DNA of 64,000 bases from positions 300,552,150 to 300,616,149 of the forward strand of contig NC_064619.1 of NCBI RefSeq assembly GCF_023898315.1, given 5' to 3'. Positions 63,810 to 64,000 of this stretch are shown in pieces. Source of the DNA: Schistocerca nitens (lineage: Eukaryota; Arthropoda; Insecta; Orthoptera; Acrididae). Numbering within the stretch: position 1 is the first letter of the stretch; each line of letters begins with the position of its first letter. Both the position numbers and the translations under genes were made by a program. Under the pieces are notes generated by a model. The model was not told where the DNA came from and did no database searches. It saw nothing but the letters and a program-made list of their open reading frames with translations.

Positions 63810-64000
63810 AAATGGCTCTGAGCACTATGGGACTCAACGTCTTAGGTCATAAGTCCCCTAGAACTTAGAACTACTTAAACCTAACTAACCTAAGGACAGC
63901 ACACACACCCATGCCCGCGGCAGGATTCGAACCTGCGACCGTAGCAGTCCCGCGGTTCCGGACTGCAGCGCCAGAACCGCTAGACCACCGCGGCCGGCTA
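63810..64000 (-). repeat. SINE family 1, reaching the window edge
   Basis: Minus-strand copy. The body is aaatggctctgagcactatg at the left, and the tRNA-like head (ccgcggtggtctagcggttc when inverted) is complete by about 63998. A TSD cannot be checked because the window ends. Confidence 0.85.

Noticed and set aside
1..64000. CRISPR array, operon or other prokaryotic feature
   Set aside because: The repeats are transposons and SINEs with TSDs, there is an intron, and there are no spaced short direct repeats. The window is eukaryotic.

Overview
This window reads as intergenic DNA of a large, repeat-saturated insect genome, most likely a grasshopper or locust (Orthoptera, Schistocerca-like). 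That assignment is an inference from the repeat types: tRNA-Leu-like SINEs in many copies, CR1 elements ending in TAGATG-type repeats, and numerous Tc1/mariner families. I found no gene that I would call a host gene and no genuine tRNA or rRNA gene. Nearly every recognisable reading frame belongs to a transposable element, and most are broken.

Layout. 1-7 kb: an old LINE (+) split by an almost full-length CR1 element (-) that carries a duplicated ~257-bp unit at its 5' end. 8.9-12.2 kb: a second CR1 copy (+), split by a mariner with very long inverted ends and then by a SINE. 13-17 kb: SINEs, a CpG-rich block, an internally deleted mariner and a Tc1-like relic interrupted by another repeat. 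20-29 kb: Tc1-like relics with SINEs inside them, a LINE fragment, and a TTAA-flanked DNA transposon with a Mutator-like/Kolobok-like transposase remnant. 29.7-40 kb: a four-level nest, Tc1-like > mariner > SINE > LTR retrotransposon. The LTR element has near-identical 1,297-bp LTRs and an intact 698-codon Gag but no detectable Pol. 41-44 kb: a LINE relic with SINEs. 44.5-52.5 kb: two almost identical Tc1-like elements in inverted orientation, each with an uninterrupted 340-codon transposase, plus a fold-back element with ~400-bp arms. 53-59 kb: a Tc1-like element containing a piggyBac (with an intron), a mariner holding a solo LTR, and a CR1 3' fragment. 59-64 kb: Penelope-like, Tc1-like and LTR-like remnants and more SINEs.

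How the parts relate. Insertion order can be read from target-site duplications (TSDs). The oldest layer is Tc1-like and LINE relics, next come mariners, CR1 and piggyBac, and the youngest are SINEs, the two intact Tc1 copies and the Gag-only LTR element. The only apparently intact proteins are the two Tc1 transposases and the Gag. The Gag-only LTR element is the best candidate for an unusual system: it looks mobilised recently yet must borrow reverse transcriptase and integrase from a partner. Other points of interest are the long hairpin (a possible small-RNA source) and two CpG-rich blocks that could be native regulatory DNA.
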